Shown here piece after piece: positions 8,847 through 19,309 of a stretch of 64,000 nt of DNA; positions within the stretch are counted from its first letter, which is position 1; each line of letters begins with the position of its first letter. The notes below the pieces were generated by a model. It worked only from the letters and a program-made list of their open reading frames with translations, was not told the origin of the DNA and ran no database searches. Made by a program: the position numbers and the translations under genes. Where the stretch lies: positions 434,001 through 498,000 of the forward strand of contig NZ_CP056030.1 in the NCBI RefSeq assembly GCF_013374995.1, given 5' to 3'. The stretch comes from Pseudomonas eucalypticola. GTDB taxonomy: Bacteria > Pseudomonadota > Gammaproteobacteria > Pseudomonadales > Pseudomonadaceae.

Positions 8847-10382
8847 ATGTTGTTGGCCGAAAACGTCGTCATCGCCGACGCCAGAATGCGTTGGCAGGAT
8901 GTGGTCGCCGTGGCGCGCTTTGGCGCCAAGCTGGAACTGTCCGCCCAGGCCTGGGCGCGCATCGACAATGCCCAGGCCATCGTGCAGTGCATTGTCGAAA
9001 GCGGTGAGCGGGCTTATGGCGTGAATACCGGTCTGGGGGCCTTGTGCAACGTATCGCTGCAAGGCGAGCAGCTCAGCCAGTTGTCGCGCAATACCTTGCT
9101 CAGCCACGCTTGCGGGGTGGGTAAGCCGCTGACCGACGAGCAGACGCGCGCGATCATCTGCGCCGCCATCATCAATTTCTGCCAGGGCAAGTCGGGGCTG
9201 CACCGCCAAGTGGTGGAAGGCCTGCTGGCGCTGCTCAACCGTGGTATTACCCCGCAGGTCCCGTCCCAGGGCTCGGTGGGCTACCTGACCCATATGGCCC
9301 ACATCGGCGTCGGCCTGCTGGGCATCGGCCCAGTCAGTTACCGGGGCGAAATCGTCGAGGCTGCCCGGGCCTTCGCCGCCGAAGGCCTGCAACCGGTGCA
9401 ACTGGGGGCCAAGGACGGTTTGTGCCTGGTCAATGGCACGCCGTGCATGACCGGCCTCAGTTGCCTGGCGCTGGACGACGCCTGGCGGCTGACCGGCTGG
9501 GCGGATGTCATCGGCGCCATGAGCTTCGAGGCCCTGCGCGGGCAGATCGACGCCTTCGACCCGGCCATCATCAGCCTCAAGCCGCACCCCGGCATGCAGG
9601 TGGTGGCGCATAACCTGCGCACCCTGCTGGCCGAGAGTGAAGTGATCGCCAGCAGCCGCGGCATTCGCACCCAGGACGCCCTGAGCATCCGCTCCATTCC
9701 CCAGGTGCACGGCGCTTCCCGCGACCAATTGGCCCATGCGGCGCGGCAGATCGAGATCGAACTCAACTCGGCCACCGACAACCCGTTGTTGCTGGGCACC
9801 CCGGCGGATTTCCGGGTGATGTCCCAGGCCAACCCCCACGGCCAGTCGGTGGCGATGGCCGCCGATGTGCTGGCCATTACCGTGGCCGAGATCGGTGCCA
9901 TCGCCGAACGGCGCCTGGACCGCATGATCAACCCGCTGGTCAGCGGCTTGCCGGCCTTCCTGGTCAGCCAGCCGGGGGTCAATTCCGGCATGATGATCGT
10001 TCAGTACGTGGCGGCCTCGCTATGTGCGGAGAACCGCCAACTGGCGCAACCGGCGGTTGTGGATAACTACGTGACCTCGGGCCTGCAGGAGGACCACCTG
10101 AGCATGGGCACCAACGCCTCGCTCAAACTGCACCGGGCACTGGAGAACTGCACGCAGATCCTCGCCATCGAATATTTGCTGGCGGCCCAGGCGTTCGAGT
10201 TTCTCAAGGAGCAGCGCTTCGGTGTCGGTACCGATACCGCCTGGCGGCTTCTGCGTGAACACATTCCGCCCTACGACCAGGACCGCTGGCTGGCGCCCGA
10301 CATCGCCGCCAGCGCCGCCCTGCTCAAGGACCCGGCCCTGCTGGGCCGTACCTTCCCCGAATTGTTCCAGGAGTTCCTGTGA
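8847..10382 (+). CDS. HutH-like ammonia-lyase family protein lacking the MIO-forming triad
   Basis: The 511-residue protein aligns over its whole length with histidine/phenylalanine ammonia-lyases and would usually be annotated hutH. Several active-site residues are kept: Tyr57 in [10 protein letters not shown], His87 in LSHACGVG, Asn196 in LVNGTP, Arg282, and Glu415 in LQEDHLSM. The cofactor site is not: after GSVG (142-145) histidases have ASGDLAP, whose Ala-Ser-Gly cyclises to MIO, but here only YLTH (146-149) precedes the MAHI that matches LAHM. The histidase Tyr of QDPYSLR is Leu279, and the Phe before the conserved His is Pro330. The frame is intact with no sign of decay, which points to a changed reaction rather than a pseudogene. 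Neighbours hutW-hutV suggest a quaternary-amine substrate such as a trimethylated histidine; this is inference. Alternatives are a regulatory pseudoenzyme or an unknown lyase. Confidence 0.85.
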   Translation: MLLAENVVIADARMRWQDVVAVARFGAKLELSAQAWARIDNAQAIVQCIVESGERAYGVNTGLGALCNVSLQGEQLSQLSRNTLLSHACGVGKPLTDEQTRAIICAAIINFCQGKSGLHRQVVEGLLALLNRGITPQVPSQGSVGYLTHMAHIGVGLLGIGPVSYRGEIVEAARAFAAEGLQPVQLGAKDGLCLVNGTPCMTGLSCLALDDAWRLTGWADVIGAMSFEALRGQIDAFDPAIISLKPHPGMQVVAHNLRTLLAESEVIASSRGIRTQDALSIRSIPQVHGASRDQLAHAARQIEIELNSATDNPLLLGTPADFRVMSQANPHGQSVAMAADVLAITVAEIGAIAERRLDRMINPLVSGLPAFLVSQPGVNSGMMIVQYVAASLCAENRQLAQPAVVDNYVTSGLQEDHLSMGTNASLKLHRALENCTQILAIEYLLAAQAFEFLKEQRFGVGTDTAWRLLREHIPPYDQDRWLAPDIAASAALLKDPALLGRTFPELFQEFL

Positions 10383-11605
10383 TGAAAACCCTGTGGCAGC
10401 ACTGCCATGTGGCAACCATGGCCCATGGCAAATACTCCATCATCGAAGACGCAGCGATCGTCACCGCTGGCGGCACCGTGCACTGGATCGGCCCACGCAG
10501 CGAGGCGCTGGTGGGGGAGGGCGTGGCCATCATCGACCTGGGCGGTGCCTGGGTCACGCCGGGCCTGATCGACTGTCACACCCACACAGTATTCGGCGGC
10601 AACCGCAGCGGTGAGTTCGAGCAGCGCCTGCAAGGGGTCAGTTACGCCGAGATTGCCGCGGCGGGTGGCGGCATCGCCAGTACCGTGCGGGCCACCCGCG
10701 CCGCCACTGAGGATGAGCTGTTCATCAGTGCTCGCAAGCGTCTGGCCAGCCTGCTGCGCGACGGCGTCACCACCGTGGAAATCAAAAGTGGCTATGGCCT
10801 GGACCTGGCCAGCGAGCGCAAGATGCTGCGGGTGATCCGTCGCCTGGGTGAGGCCCTCCCGGTAAGCGTGCGCGCCACCTGCCTGGCGGCCCATGCCCTG
10901 CCGCCGGAGTACAAGGACCGCGCCGACGACTATATCGCGCACATCTGCGACGAGATGCTGCCAGCCCTGGCGGCCGAAGGCCTGGTGGACGCGGTGGATG
11001 CCTTCTGCGAGTACCTGGCGTTCTCGCCGGCGCAGGTGGAGAAAGTGTTTCTCAAGGCACGCGAACTGGGCCTGCCGGTGAAGCTGCATGCCGAGCAGTT
11101 GTCGTCGCTGGCTGGCTCCAGCCTGGCGGCGCGCTACCAGGCGCTGTCGGCCGACCACCTGGAATTCATGACTGAAGATGACGCCCGGGCCATGGCAGCG
11201 GCCGGTACCGTAGCGGTGCTGTTGCCTGGCGCTTTCTATTTTCTGCGCGAGACCCGGTTGCCGCCCATGGATGCGCTGCGCCAGCACGGCGTGGCGATTG
11301 CCATTGCCAGCGACCTCAACCCGGGCACGTCGCCGGCATTGTCCGTACGCCTGATGCTGAACATGGCCTGCACCCTGTTCCGCATGACCCCGGAAGAAGC
11401 CCTGGCCGGTGCCACCGTGCATGCCGCCAAGGCGCTTGGCCTTGGCCACAGCCATGGGTCGCTGGAAGTGGGCAAGGTCGCCGACTTCGTCGCCTGGGAC
11501 ATCGAACGCCCCGCTGACCTGGCCTATTGGCTGGGTGGCGAGCTGAACAAGCGCGTCGTGCGTCACGGCGTGGAAGTCACTGCTGGAGAACTGACCCGTG
11601 GATAA
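10382..11605 (+). CDS. hutI: Imidazolonepropionase
   Basis: HutI hydrolyses 4-imidazolone-5-propionate to N-formimino-L-glutamate, the third step of histidine degradation. It is a metal-dependent amidohydrolase. The [10 protein letters not shown] motif supplies the first metal-binding histidines, KLHAEQLS and ADHLE the next, and ASDLNPGT the metal-site Asp. The 407-residue product starts at ATG 10382, sharing one base with the TGA of the HutH-like gene; a GTG one codon upstream is less likely. It overlaps hutG by 8 bases, showing translational coupling. Confidence 0.96.
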   Translation: MKTLWQHCHVATMAHGKYSIIEDAAIVTAGGTVHWIGPRSEALVGEGVAIIDLGGAWVTPGLIDCHTHTVFGGNRSGEFEQRLQGVSYAEIAAAGGGIASTVRATRAATEDELFISARKRLASLLRDGVTTVEIKSGYGLDLASERKMLRVIRRLGEALPVSVRATCLAAHALPPEYKDRADDYIAHICDEMLPALAAEGLVDAVDAFCEYLAFSPAQVEKVFLKARELGLPVKLHAEQLSSLAGSSLAARYQALSADHLEFMTEDDARAMAAAGTVAVLLPGAFYFLRETRLPPMDALRQHGVAIAIASDLNPGTSPALSVRLMLNMACTLFRMTPEEALAGATVHAAKALGLGHSHGSLEVGKVADFVAWDIERPADLAYWLGGELNKRVVRHGVEVTAGELTRG

Positions 11606-12398
11606 CGTCCTGACTTTCAAGCGCGGCCGCGTGCCGCTGTTGATCAGCATGCCCCATGCCGGCCTGCGCCTGACCCCGGCCGTGGAGAACGGCCTGATCG
11701 ATGAGGCACGCAGCCTGCCCGACACCGACTGGCACATCCCGCGGCTCTACGATTTTGCCGATGAGCTGGGTGCCAGCATCGTGGCTGCCGAGTACTCGCG
11801 GTTCGTCATCGACCTCAACCGGCCGTCCGACAATAAGCCGCTGTATGCCGGCGCTACCACTGGCCTGTACCCGGAAACCCTGTTTGACGGCGTACCGCTG
11901 TTCCGCGAAGGGCAGGAGCCTACTGCCGCCGAGCGTGACCGCTACCTGGCCGAGATCTGGGGACCGTACCACCGCACTATCGAGCAGGAACTGTCGCGCC
12001 TGCGCGATGAGTTCGGCTATGCGCTGCTGTGGGACGCCCACTCCATCCGTTCCCACGTACCGCACCTGTTCGACGGCCGCCTGCCGGACTTCAACCTGGG
12101 CACCTTCAACGGTGCCAGCTGCGACCCCGAACTGGCCCAGCGCCTGGAGAGTGTTTGCGCCCGGTTTGGTGATTACACCCATGTGCTCAATGGCCGCTTC
12201 AAGGGTGGACACATCACCCGTCATTTTGGCGACCCGGCCCATGACATTCATGCGGTGCAGCTGGAGTTGGCGCAGAGCACGTATATGGAGGAGTTCGAGC
12301 CATTCAACTACCGGCCTGACCTCGCCGAACCGACCCGCGAAGTGCTCAAGGCATTGCTCTCCGAGCTCCTCGCCTGGGGCGGCAACCGCTACCCCTGA
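11598..12398 (+). CDS. hutG: N-formylglutamate deformylase
   Basis: HutG cleaves N-formylglutamate to glutamate and formate, the last step of the five-step route that goes through HutF. The 266-residue protein shows the family blocks [33 protein letters not shown] and WDAHSIRS (metal and substrate residues). The GTG start at 11598 lies within the end of hutI. This deformylase family implies that HutF (formiminoglutamate deiminase) exists elsewhere, as usual for Pseudomonas. It is the last gene of the hut operon and is followed by the REP-like array. Confidence 0.95.
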   Translation: MDNVLTFKRGRVPLLISMPHAGLRLTPAVENGLIDEARSLPDTDWHIPRLYDFADELGASIVAAEYSRFVIDLNRPSDNKPLYAGATTGLYPETLFDGVPLFREGQEPTAAERDRYLAEIWGPYHRTIEQELSRLRDEFGYALLWDAHSIRSHVPHLFDGRLPDFNLGTFNGASCDPELAQRLESVCARFGDYTHVLNGRFKGGHITRHFGDPAHDIHAVQLELAQSTYMEEFEPFNYRPDLAEPTREVLKALLSELLAWGGNRYP

Positions 12399-12407
12399 CT
12401 CGCAGGG

Positions 12408-12924
12408 CCGGGCGAAGCTCGGGAAGCAGGCAGCCGAGTCTCCCAGACCCACCGCGCCGCGCCGTTCCCGAGCTGCGCCCGGTCCCACAGAGGGAACGCG
12501 GCGGCCGGGTCTTTCTCTGTGGGACTGGGCGAAGCTCGGGAAGCAGGCAATCGAGTCTCCCAGACCCACCGCGGCGCGCCGTTCCCGAGCTGCGCCCGGT
12601 CCCACAGAGGGAACGCGGCGGCTGGGTCTTTCCCTGTGGGACCGGGCGAAGCTCGGGAAGCAGACAGCCGAGTCTCCCAGACCCACCGCGGCGCGCCGTT
12701 CCCGAGCTACGCCCGGTTCCACAGAGGGAACGCGGCGGCTGGGTCTTGCCCTGTGGGACCGGGCGAAGCTCGGGAAGCAGGCAATCGAGTCTCCCAGACC
12801 CACCGCGGCGCGCCGTTCCCGAGCTGCGCCCGGTCCCACAGAGGGAACGCGGCGGCTGGGTCTTTCCCTGTGGGACCGGGCGAAGCTCGGGAAGCAGACA
12901 GCCGAATCTCCCAGACCCACCGCG
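12408..12924. repeat. 117-bp tandem array of paired REP-like hairpins
   Basis: The motif GGGCGAAGCTCGGGAAG recurs at 12410, 12527, 12644, 12761 and 12878, an exact 117-base period, with the fifth unit ending about 12924. Each full unit holds one REP-like element in each orientation: TTCCCGAGCTGCGCCCGGTCCCAC and, about 28 bases on, GTGGGACCGGGCGAAGCTCGGGAA. The two can pair into a long stem, while each element alone forms a small CCGGGC-GAA-GCTCGG hairpin after a GTGG head. Units 1, 3 and 5 share CAGCCGA and units 2 and 4 share CAATCGA after the tail, so the array may have grown by a 234-base step. Because 117 is divisible by three, long open frames run through it on both strands; they are not genes. 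Confidence 0.93.
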
Positions 12925-12994
12925 CAAGCGAACGCGACGCCGCCGCTTTCCTGGGCCAGAGGGCATTGATGTACGAGGGCCTGGCAAGGCTGAA

Positions 12995-13019
12995 ATGCCC
13001 CCTGATACCAAGGGGGCAT
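12995..13019. other. Perfect hairpin between the REP array and pip
   Basis: ATGCCCCCT (12995-13003) and AGGGGGCAT (13011-13019) form a perfect 9-bp stem with the loop GATACCA. There is no T-tract after it, so it is not a standard terminator, though it could stop or stabilise the hut transcript. It separates the array from the pip promoter region. Confidence 0.5.
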
Positions 13020-13109
13020 GATCTGTAAGCGATTCGGGTTTATGATGCCTCACGGCACTTATGACAGAAGTCCCAGCAGGGATGACCCAACACCCTTACG
13101 GAGCGTGCA

Positions 13110-14081
13110 ATGCAGACTTTGTACCCGCAGATCAAACCCTACGCCCGGCACGATCTGGCCGTGCAAGAGCCGCATGTGCTGTATGTCGACGAGAGCGGTT
13201 CGCCCGAGGGCCTGCCGGTGCTGTTCATCCACGGCGGCCCCGGTTCCGGCTGCGATGCCCAGAGCCGCTGCTATTTCGATCCCAACCTGTACCGCATCGT
13301 CACCTTCGACCAGCGCGGCTGCGGTCGCTCCACCCCCCATGCCAGCGTGGAAAACAACACCACCTGGGACCTGGTGGCCGACATCGAGCGCATCCGCGAG
13401 CACCTGGGCATCGACAAATGGGTGCTGTTCGGCGGCTCGTGGGGCTCGACCCTGGCCCTGGCCTACGCCCAGACGCACCCCGAGCGTGTCCATGGCCTGA
13501 TCCTGCGCGGCATCTTCCTGGCCCGTCCGCAGGAGGTGGAATGGTTCTACCAGGCCGGCGCCAGCCGCCTGTTCCCCGACTACTGGCAGGATTACCTGGC
13601 GCCCATTCCGGCAGACGAGCGCCATGACCTGCTGAGCGCATTCCACAAGCGCCTGACCGGCAACGACCAGATCGCCCAGATGCACGCCGCCAAGGCGTGG
13701 TCTACCTGGGAAGGCCGCACCGCCACCCTGCGCCCCAACCCGCTGGTGGTCGACCGTTTCTCCGAACCGCAACGGGCGTTGTCCATTGCCCGCATCGAAT
13801 GCCACTACTTCATGAACAACGCGTTCCTGGAACCCAACCAGTTGATCCGCGATGTGCACAAGATCGCTCACCTGCCGGCGGTGATCGTGCATGGCCGCTA
13901 CGACGTGATCTGCCCGTTGGACAACGCCTGGGAGTTGCACCAGGCCTGGCCCAACAGCGAGCTGCAGGTCATCCGCGATGCCGGCCACGCCGCGTCCGAA
14001 CCCGGTATCACCGACGCCCTGGTCCGCGCCTGCGACCAGATGGCCCGCCGCTTGCTTGACCTGCCCCTGGAGGAAGCGTGA
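13110..14081 (+). CDS. pip: Proline iminopeptidase (alpha/beta hydrolase)
   Basis: The enzyme removes N-terminal proline from peptides in the cytosol. The 323-residue protein has the alpha/beta-hydrolase oxyanion block HGGPGSGC (41-48), the FDQRGCGRS block (67-74) typical of the family, and the nucleophile Ser110 in GGSWGS. The C-terminal Asp (in GRYDVICP) and His (in AGHAASE) complete the triad. It overlaps dtd by 4 bases (GTGA), a pairing common in Pseudomonas. Confidence 0.93.
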   Translation: MQTLYPQIKPYARHDLAVQEPHVLYVDESGSPEGLPVLFIHGGPGSGCDAQSRCYFDPNLYRIVTFDQRGCGRSTPHASVENNTTWDLVADIERIREHLGIDKWVLFGGSWGSTLALAYAQTHPERVHGLILRGIFLARPQEVEWFYQAGASRLFPDYWQDYLAPIPADERHDLLSAFHKRLTGNDQIAQMHAAKAWSTWEGRTATLRPNPLVVDRFSEPQRALSIARIECHYFMNNAFLEPNQLIRDVHKIAHLPAVIVHGRYDVICPLDNAWELHQAWPNSELQVIRDAGHAASEPGITDALVRACDQMARRLLDLPLEEA

Positions 14082-14515
14082 AGGGGCTGCTGCAACGGGT
14101 CGGCAGCGCGCGGGTCGAGGTAGAGGGGGAGGTGGTCGGTGCCATCGACCAGGGCTTGCTGGTGCTGGTGGCAGTGGAACCTGAAGATACCCGCGCCAGC
14201 GCTGACAAACTTCTGCACAAGCTGCTTAACTATCGAGTGTTTTGCGATGGGCAGGGCAAGATGAACCTGTCGCTGAAGGATGTCGGGGGTGGCCTGCTGC
14301 TGGTGTCGCAGTTCACCCTGGCCGCCGACACGCGCAGTGGCATGCGCCCCAGCTTTTCCACCGCAGCCCCGCCGGCGCTGGGCATCGAGCTTTACGACTA
14401 CTTGTTGGCGCAGGCGCGGTCGCAACATGAAGCGGTGGCCTGTGGACGATTCGGGGCTGACATGCAGGTTCACCTGGTCAACGATGGGCCGGTGACATTC
14501 CTGTTACAGACATAA
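14078..14515 (+). CDS. dtd: D-aminoacyl-tRNA deacylase
   Basis: Dtd hydrolyses D-amino acids wrongly attached to tRNA, protecting translation. The 145-residue product has the family length and both signature motifs: [17 protein letters not shown] (residues about 78-94) and the Gly-Pro motif in [11 protein letters not shown] at the C-terminus, which excludes L-amino acids. It starts at a GTG overlapping the pip stop codon, so its translation depends on pip. Confidence 0.95.
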   Translation: MKGLLQRVGSARVEVEGEVVGAIDQGLLVLVAVEPEDTRASADKLLHKLLNYRVFCDGQGKMNLSLKDVGGGLLLVSQFTLAADTRSGMRPSFSTAAPPALGIELYDYLLAQARSQHEAVACGRFGADMQVHLVNDGPVTFLLQT

Positions 14516-14533
14516 GGCTCGTAAATCGTTCAT

Positions 14534-14562
14534 TTGCAGTAAAATCGGCCGGTTTGTAGCAT
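14534..14562 (+). promoter_or_regulatory. Possible sigma-70 promoter for opgGH
   Basis: TTGCAG (14534-14539), a 17-base spacer and TAGCAT (14557-14562) form an acceptable -35/-10 pair in the 263-base gap before opgG. Nothing else in that gap is recognisable. The -10 box is weak, so this is tentative. Confidence 0.35.
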
Positions 14563-14778
14563 AAAAAGTTTACCTGACCTGATGCGTTGTCACGCGGGCT
14601 GCTGGATAATCTCGCGTCATGACATCAGCGTTCGTTGATCCATTTTGTTCCAACATGAGCCTTGGCCTTCACCGTTTGGGGAATCATTACGCCCTTTCGG
14701 AGTCGGAACATTGCTCGCCAACCCGGCAGACATGGCTGGCCGTTGGTTCTTTGATTTGTTTTTCGGCGAGGGTTGCTC

Positions 14779-16515
14779 GTGATTGTTAGTCCCTGTAAAG
14801 CTCCAAGAACCCCGGGCAAGCGCCTGCGTAGCGCCATGCTGGCGGGGTCTGCACTGATATGCCTGCTGAGCGCGGGCCAGATCTGGGCCTTTGGCCTGGA
14901 CGACGTGGCCGCCAAGGCAAAGGATCTTGCCGGGCAGAAATTCGAGGCACCCAAAAGCAATCTGCCGGCCGAATTTCGTGACATGAAGTTCGCTGATTAC
15001 CAGAAAATTCGCTTTCTGAACGAAAAAGCCGAGTGGGCGGGCGACAAGACCCCCTTCAAGCTGTCGTTCTACCACCAGGGCATGCACTTCGACGTGCCGG
15101 TTAAAATCAACGAGGTCGCCAACGACAAGGTCGAGGAAATCAAGTACGACCCGGCTCGTTTCGATTTCGGCGACCTGAAGTTCGACCCCAAGTCCACCGA
15201 GAAGCTGGGCTACGCGGGGTTCCGCGTGATGTACCCACTGAACAAGGCCGACAAGCAGGACGAAGTGATGACCCTGCTGGGTGCCAGCTACTTCCGCGTT
15301 GTCGGCAAGGGCCACACCTATGGCCTGTCGGCCCGTGGCCTGGCGATCGACACTGCACTGCCGTCGGGTGAAGAATTCCCGCGTTTCACCGAGTTCTGGA
15401 TCGAGAAGCCCAACGCCACCGACAAGCAGCTGGTGATCTACGCGCTGCTGGACTCGCCGCGCTCCACCGGCGCCTACAAGCTGACCCTGCGCCCAGGCGA
15501 CGACACCGTCGTGGACGTCAAGTCCAAGGTGTTCCTGCGTGACCACGTCAGCCGCCTGGGCATCGCCCCGCTGACCAGCATGTTCCTGTTCGGCTCCAAC
15601 CAGCCGTCCAAGGTGCTCAACTACCGTCACGAGCTGCACGACTCCACTGGCTTGTCGATCCATGCCGGCAACGACGAGTGGATCTGGCGCCCGCTGAACA
15701 ACCCCAAGCACCTGGCCGTGAGCAGCTTCACCGTCGAGAACCCGAAAGGTTTCGGCCTGCTGCAGCGTGGCCGTGAGTTCGGCCGCTACGAAGACCTGGA
15801 CGACCGCTACGACAAGCGCCCAAGCGCCTGGGTAGAACCCAAGGGCGACTGGGGCAAGGGCACCGTCGACCTGGTCGAGATTCCGACGGCCGACGAAACA
15901 AACGACAACATCGTTGCGTTCTGGAACCCGGAAAAACTGCCGGAGCCCGGCCAGGCGCTGGACCACGACTACCGTCTGGTCTGGACCTCCAACGAAGACC
16001 AGCTGCACTCGCCCGAAACCGCCTGGGTCAAGCAGACCCTGCGCTCTACCGGCGACGTCAAGCAGTCCAACCTGATTCGCCAGCCTGACGGCAGCGTGGC
16101 GTTCCTGATCGACTTCACCGGGCCGGTGCTCGCCGCCCTGCCCGAAGACGCCCAGGTTCGCAGCCAGGTGAGCGTTGGCGACAACGCCGACCTGGTGGAA
16201 AACAACCTGCGCTACAACCCCGAGACCAAAGGCTGGCGCCTGACGCTGCGCCTGAAGGTCAAGGACCCGAAACAGTCGGTGGAAATGCGTGCCGCACTGG
16301 TCAAGGACGCACCACTGCCGCCAGCCAAGCCGGCTGAGCCTGTGAAGGAAGAAAAGCCTGTCGCCAAGCACGCCAAGGCCAACGCCAAGCATGCCAAGGC
16401 AGACAAGGCCGCCGAGCAGCCGGCCACCGCGGCTGCGCCCACCCCCGAGGAGCCGGCCAAGCCCGATCAGGTGCTGACCGAAACCTGGAGCTACCAGTTG
16501 CCTTCCGATGAGTAA
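14779..16515 (+). CDS. opgG: Osmoregulated periplasmic glucan biosynthesis protein G
   Basis: OpgG acts in the periplasm in making or branching the beta-glucan backbone that OpgH exports. The 578-residue protein begins with a cleavable signal sequence ([19 protein letters not shown]). The conserved domain follows, with [34 protein letters not shown] and [20 protein letters not shown]. The GTG at 14779 gives the N-terminus known from P. putida homologues; a TTG two codons earlier is also in frame. Unlike enterobacterial OpgG it carries an Ala/Lys/Pro-rich low-complexity stretch (about residues 512-565) just before the end, of unknown role. Its stop overlaps the opgH start by 8 bases. Confidence 0.95.
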   Translation: MIVSPCKAPRTPGKRLRSAMLAGSALICLLSAGQIWAFGLDDVAAKAKDLAGQKFEAPKSNLPAEFRDMKFADYQKIRFLNEKAEWAGDKTPFKLSFYHQGMHFDVPVKINEVANDKVEEIKYDPARFDFGDLKFDPKSTEKLGYAGFRVMYPLNKADKQDEVMTLLGASYFRVVGKGHTYGLSARGLAIDTALPSGEEFPRFTEFWIEKPNATDKQLVIYALLDSPRSTGAYKLTLRPGDDTVVDVKSKVFLRDHVSRLGIAPLTSMFLFGSNQPSKVLNYRHELHDSTGLSIHAGNDEWIWRPLNNPKHLAVSSFTVENPKGFGLLQRGREFGRYEDLDDRYDKRPSAWVEPKGDWGKGTVDLVEIPTADETNDNIVAFWNPEKLPEPGQALDHDYRLVWTSNEDQLHSPETAWVKQTLRSTGDVKQSNLIRQPDGSVAFLIDFTGPVLAALPEDAQVRSQVSVGDNADLVENNLRYNPETKGWRLTLRLKVKDPKQSVEMRAALVKDAPLPPAKPAEPVKEEKPVAKHAKANAKHAKADKAAEQPATAAAPTPEEPAKPDQVLTETWSYQLPSDE

Positions 16516-19087
16516 TTCACACACTCGGCCAGAATCGCTCGGCGAATACCTGGCCCACCTGCCCCTGAGCGAGGAGCAGCGCGCGGAACTCGCCCGCTGC
16601 AACTCGTTCAGCGAGCTGCATGAATACCTCTCCGCGCAGCCGACGGACGAGTCGCGCGAGGCCGCCCAGGCCTCGGTCGGCCGCCGGCTGACACTCAACA
16701 GCGCCGCCGAAATGGAAGAGGCCGAGATGTTGTCGGTCGACCAGGACGGCCGCGTGCGGTTGAAGGCGACCCCGCCCATCAACCGTACGCGGGTGGTGCC
16801 GGAACCCTGGCGCACCAACGTACTGGTGCGCATGTGGCGCCGTGTCACCGGGCAGAAGAGAGCGCCGGAGCCGACCAGCGACAAGCGTGAACTGCCGAAG
16901 GCGCGCTGGCGCTGGGTTGGCTCTATGCGCCGCTATATCCTGCTGGCGCTCATGCTGGGGCAGACCATCGTTGCCGGTTACTACATGAAAGGCATCCTGC
17001 CCTACCAGGGCTGGTCGTTCGTGGACCTGGACGAAGTCATCCACCAGCCGGTGGCCCTGACTGCCCAGCAAGTATTGCCGTACGTGCTGCAGACCAGCAT
17101 CCTGATTCTGTTCGGTATCCTGTTCTGCTGGGTGTCGGCTGGTTTCTGGACGGCCCTGATGGGCTTCCTGGAACTGCTGACCGGGCGTGACAAGTACCGC
17201 ATTTCCGGCGCCAGTGCCGGTAACGAGCCGATCGAACCGGGCGCCCGCACCGCGCTGGTGATGCCTATCTGCAACGAAGACGTGCCCCGGGTATTCGCCG
17301 GCCTGCGTGCTACCTTCGAGTCGGTGGCCGCCACGGGTGACCTGGACCGCTTCGACTTCTTCGTGCTGTCGGACACCAACGACACCGACATCGCCGTGGC
17401 CGAGCAACAAGCCTGGCTGGAGGTGTGCCGCGAGGCCAAGGGCTTCGGCAAGATCTTCTACCGCCGCCGCCGTCGCCGCGTGAAACGCAAGAGCGGCAAC
17501 CTCGACGACTTCTGCCGTCGCTGGGGCAGTGACTACCGCTACATGGTGGTGCTGGACGCCGACAGCGTCATGAGCGGCGAATGCCTGACCAGCCTGGTGC
17601 GCCTGATGGAGGCTACCCCGGATGCCGGCATCATCCAGACTGCGCCGAAAGCCTCGGGCATGGACACCCTGTATGCGCGTATGCAGCAGTTCGCTACCCG
17701 CGTGTATGGCCCGCTGTTCACCGCCGGCCTGCACTTCTGGCAGCTGGGTGAGTCCCACTACTGGGGTCACAACGCCATCATCCGCATGAAGCCCTTCATC
17801 GAGCACTGCGCCCTGGCGCCGTTGCCGGGCAAAGGGGCGTTCGCCGGTGCCATCCTGTCTCACGACTTCGTCGAAGCCGCGCTGATGCGCCGTGCCGGCT
17901 GGGGTGTGTGGATCGCCTATGACCTGCCGGGCAGCTATGAAGAACTGCCGCCCAACCTGCTGGATGAACTCAAGCGCGACCGTCGCTGGTGCCACGGCAA
18001 CCTGATGAACTTCCGCCTGTTCCTGGTCAAGGGCATGCACCCGGTGCACCGCGCGGTGTTCCTGACGGGGGTCATGTCTTACCTGTCAGCGCCGTTGTGG
18101 TTCTTCTTCCTGGTGCTGTCTACCGCGCTGCTGGCGGTCAACACCCTGCTGGAACCGGCCTACTTCCTGGAACCACGGCAGCTGTACCCGCTGTGGCCAC
18201 AGTGGCATCCGGAAAAAGCCGTGGCGCTGTTCTCCACCACCATCGTGCTGTTGTTCCTGCCCAAGTTGCTGAGCATCATCCTGATCTGGGCCAAGGGCGC
18301 GAAAGAGTACGGTGGCCGTATCAAGGTCACCCTCTCGATGCTGCTGGAGATGCTGTTCTCCATGTTGCTGGCGCCGGTGCGCATGCTGTTCCACACCCGT
18401 TTCGTGCTGGCCGCGTTCCTGGGCTGGGCCGCGACCTGGAACTCGCCGCAGCGTGACGACGACTCTACCCCGTGGAGCGAAGCGGTGCGCCGCCATGGCC
18501 CGCAGACCCTGCTGGGCTTCCTGTGGGCGCTGCTGGTGTGCTGGTTGAACCCCAGCTTCCTGTGGTGGCTGACCCCTATCGTCGGTTCGCTGATGCTGTC
18601 GATCCCGGTGTCGGTGATCTCCAGCCGCACCAACCTGGGCCTGAGCGCTCGCGACGAGAAGCTGTTCCTGATTCCCGAGGAGTACGACACGCCTCAGGAG
18701 CTGATCTCCACCGATCAGTACACCCATGAGAACCGCTGGCACGCGCTCAAGGACGGTTTCGTCCGCGCCGTGGTAGACCCGCAGCAGAACGCCCTGGCTT
18801 GCGCCCTGGCCACTGCACGGCACCATTCGGTACCCGCGGTGGAAGCCATGCGTGAAGAGCGCGTACGCAAGGCACTGACCGTCGGGCCGCAGAAACTGGA
18901 CGGCAACACCCGTCTGCATCTGCTGAGCGACCCGGTTGCCCTGGCTCGCCTGCATGCACTGGTTTGGGGCGAGAACAACGAAGCGTGGCTGGGCGCCTGG
19001 CGCCAGTCGCTGGAAGCGGACCCGCATTCGCCGCTGTTGCCACTGCACCCGCAGTCTTCCACCCCGCCAGCCCTGGCGAACGCCTGA
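16508..19087 (+). CDS. opgH: Glucans biosynthesis glucosyltransferase H
   Basis: OpgH is the inner-membrane family-2 glucosyltransferase that polymerises UDP-glucose into osmoregulated periplasmic glucans. The 859-residue protein has a cytoplasmic N-terminal region and membrane segments near residues 139-160 and 190-225. The catalytic domain carries [14 protein letters not shown], the metal-binding [10 protein letters not shown], and an RRW motif in [10 protein letters not shown] (the Q/RxxRW block). A second membrane cluster follows between roughly residues 510 and 710. Translation is coupled to opgG by an 8-base overlap, and a strong hairpin terminator follows the stop. Confidence 0.96.
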   Translation: MSNSHTRPESLGEYLAHLPLSEEQRAELARCNSFSELHEYLSAQPTDESREAAQASVGRRLTLNSAAEMEEAEMLSVDQDGRVRLKATPPINRTRVVPEPWRTNVLVRMWRRVTGQKRAPEPTSDKRELPKARWRWVGSMRRYILLALMLGQTIVAGYYMKGILPYQGWSFVDLDEVIHQPVALTAQQVLPYVLQTSILILFGILFCWVSAGFWTALMGFLELLTGRDKYRISGASAGNEPIEPGARTALVMPICNEDVPRVFAGLRATFESVAATGDLDRFDFFVLSDTNDTDIAVAEQQAWLEVCREAKGFGKIFYRRRRRRVKRKSGNLDDFCRRWGSDYRYMVVLDADSVMSGECLTSLVRLMEATPDAGIIQTAPKASGMDTLYARMQQFATRVYGPLFTAGLHFWQLGESHYWGHNAIIRMKPFIEHCALAPLPGKGAFAGAILSHDFVEAALMRRAGWGVWIAYDLPGSYEELPPNLLDELKRDRRWCHGNLMNFRLFLVKGMHPVHRAVFLTGVMSYLSAPLWFFFLVLSTALLAVNTLLEPAYFLEPRQLYPLWPQWHPEKAVALFSTTIVLLFLPKLLSIILIWAKGAKEYGGRIKVTLSMLLEMLFSMLLAPVRMLFHTRFVLAAFLGWAATWNSPQRDDDSTPWSEAVRRHGPQTLLGFLWALLVCWLNPSFLWWLTPIVGSLMLSIPVSVISSRTNLGLSARDEKLFLIPEEYDTPQELISTDQYTHENRWHALKDGFVRAVVDPQQNALACALATARHHSVPAVEAMREERVRKALTVGPQKLDGNTRLHLLSDPVALARLHALVWGENNEAWLGAWRQSLEADPHSPLLPLHPQSSTPPALANA

Positions 19088-19093
19088 TTCCGG

Positions 19094-19121
19094 GCCCCCG
19101 AGCGGTGTGCTCGGGGGCTTT
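19094..19121 (+). terminator. Rho-independent terminator after opgGH
   Basis: GCCCCCGAGC (19094-19103) pairs perfectly with GCTCGGGGGC (19109-19118) around the loop GGTGT, followed by TTT. It lies 7 bases after the opgH stop. Confidence 0.8.
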
Positions 19122-19191
19122 GGAAACCTCCTGAAACATTGCCAACGGTCACTTTCTGTCGATCTTTGCGCATTAAATCCCGCATCAGCAC

Positions 19192-19219
19192 TTGTACTAC
19201 CGGACGAGTACGTTAGGAT
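19192..19219 (+). promoter_or_regulatory. Possible sigma-70 promoter of the ABC operon
   Basis: TTGTAC (19192-19197), a 16-base spacer and TAGGAT (19214-19219) lie about 90 bases before the binding-protein start. Both boxes keep the most important bases. No operator is recognised nearby. Confidence 0.45.
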
Positions 19220-19309
19220 CGCACCCCGAAATGGTGCGTCCGCGACGCGTGGCGCCCTGAATTGCCACGCGCGGGCACGTTGTGCGCGTTAGTTAGGGGA
19301 CTTGGTGTG

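Noticed and set aside
9270..9300. The missing ASG triad as a sequencing error or frameshift in hutH
   Set aside because: The frame is continuous on both sides, the lost residues are replaced by YLTH rather than simply cut, and other histidase-specific residues (Tyr to Leu279, Phe to Pro330) are also changed far away.
12408..12924. CRISPR-like periodicity
   Set aside because: The whole 117-bp unit is repeated with almost no variation; there are no unique spacers and no cas genes.
11577..13053. Long overlapping open frames on both strands through the hutG-REP array region (up to 480 codons)
   Set aside because: They exist because the 117-bp repeat is a multiple of three and lacks stops; the proteins are mere repeats of the array read in frame and overlap hutG.
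14617..16884. 755-codon minus-strand open frame opposite opgG
   Set aside because: It is the antisense of a well-recognised gene in a GC-rich genome and shows no family features.
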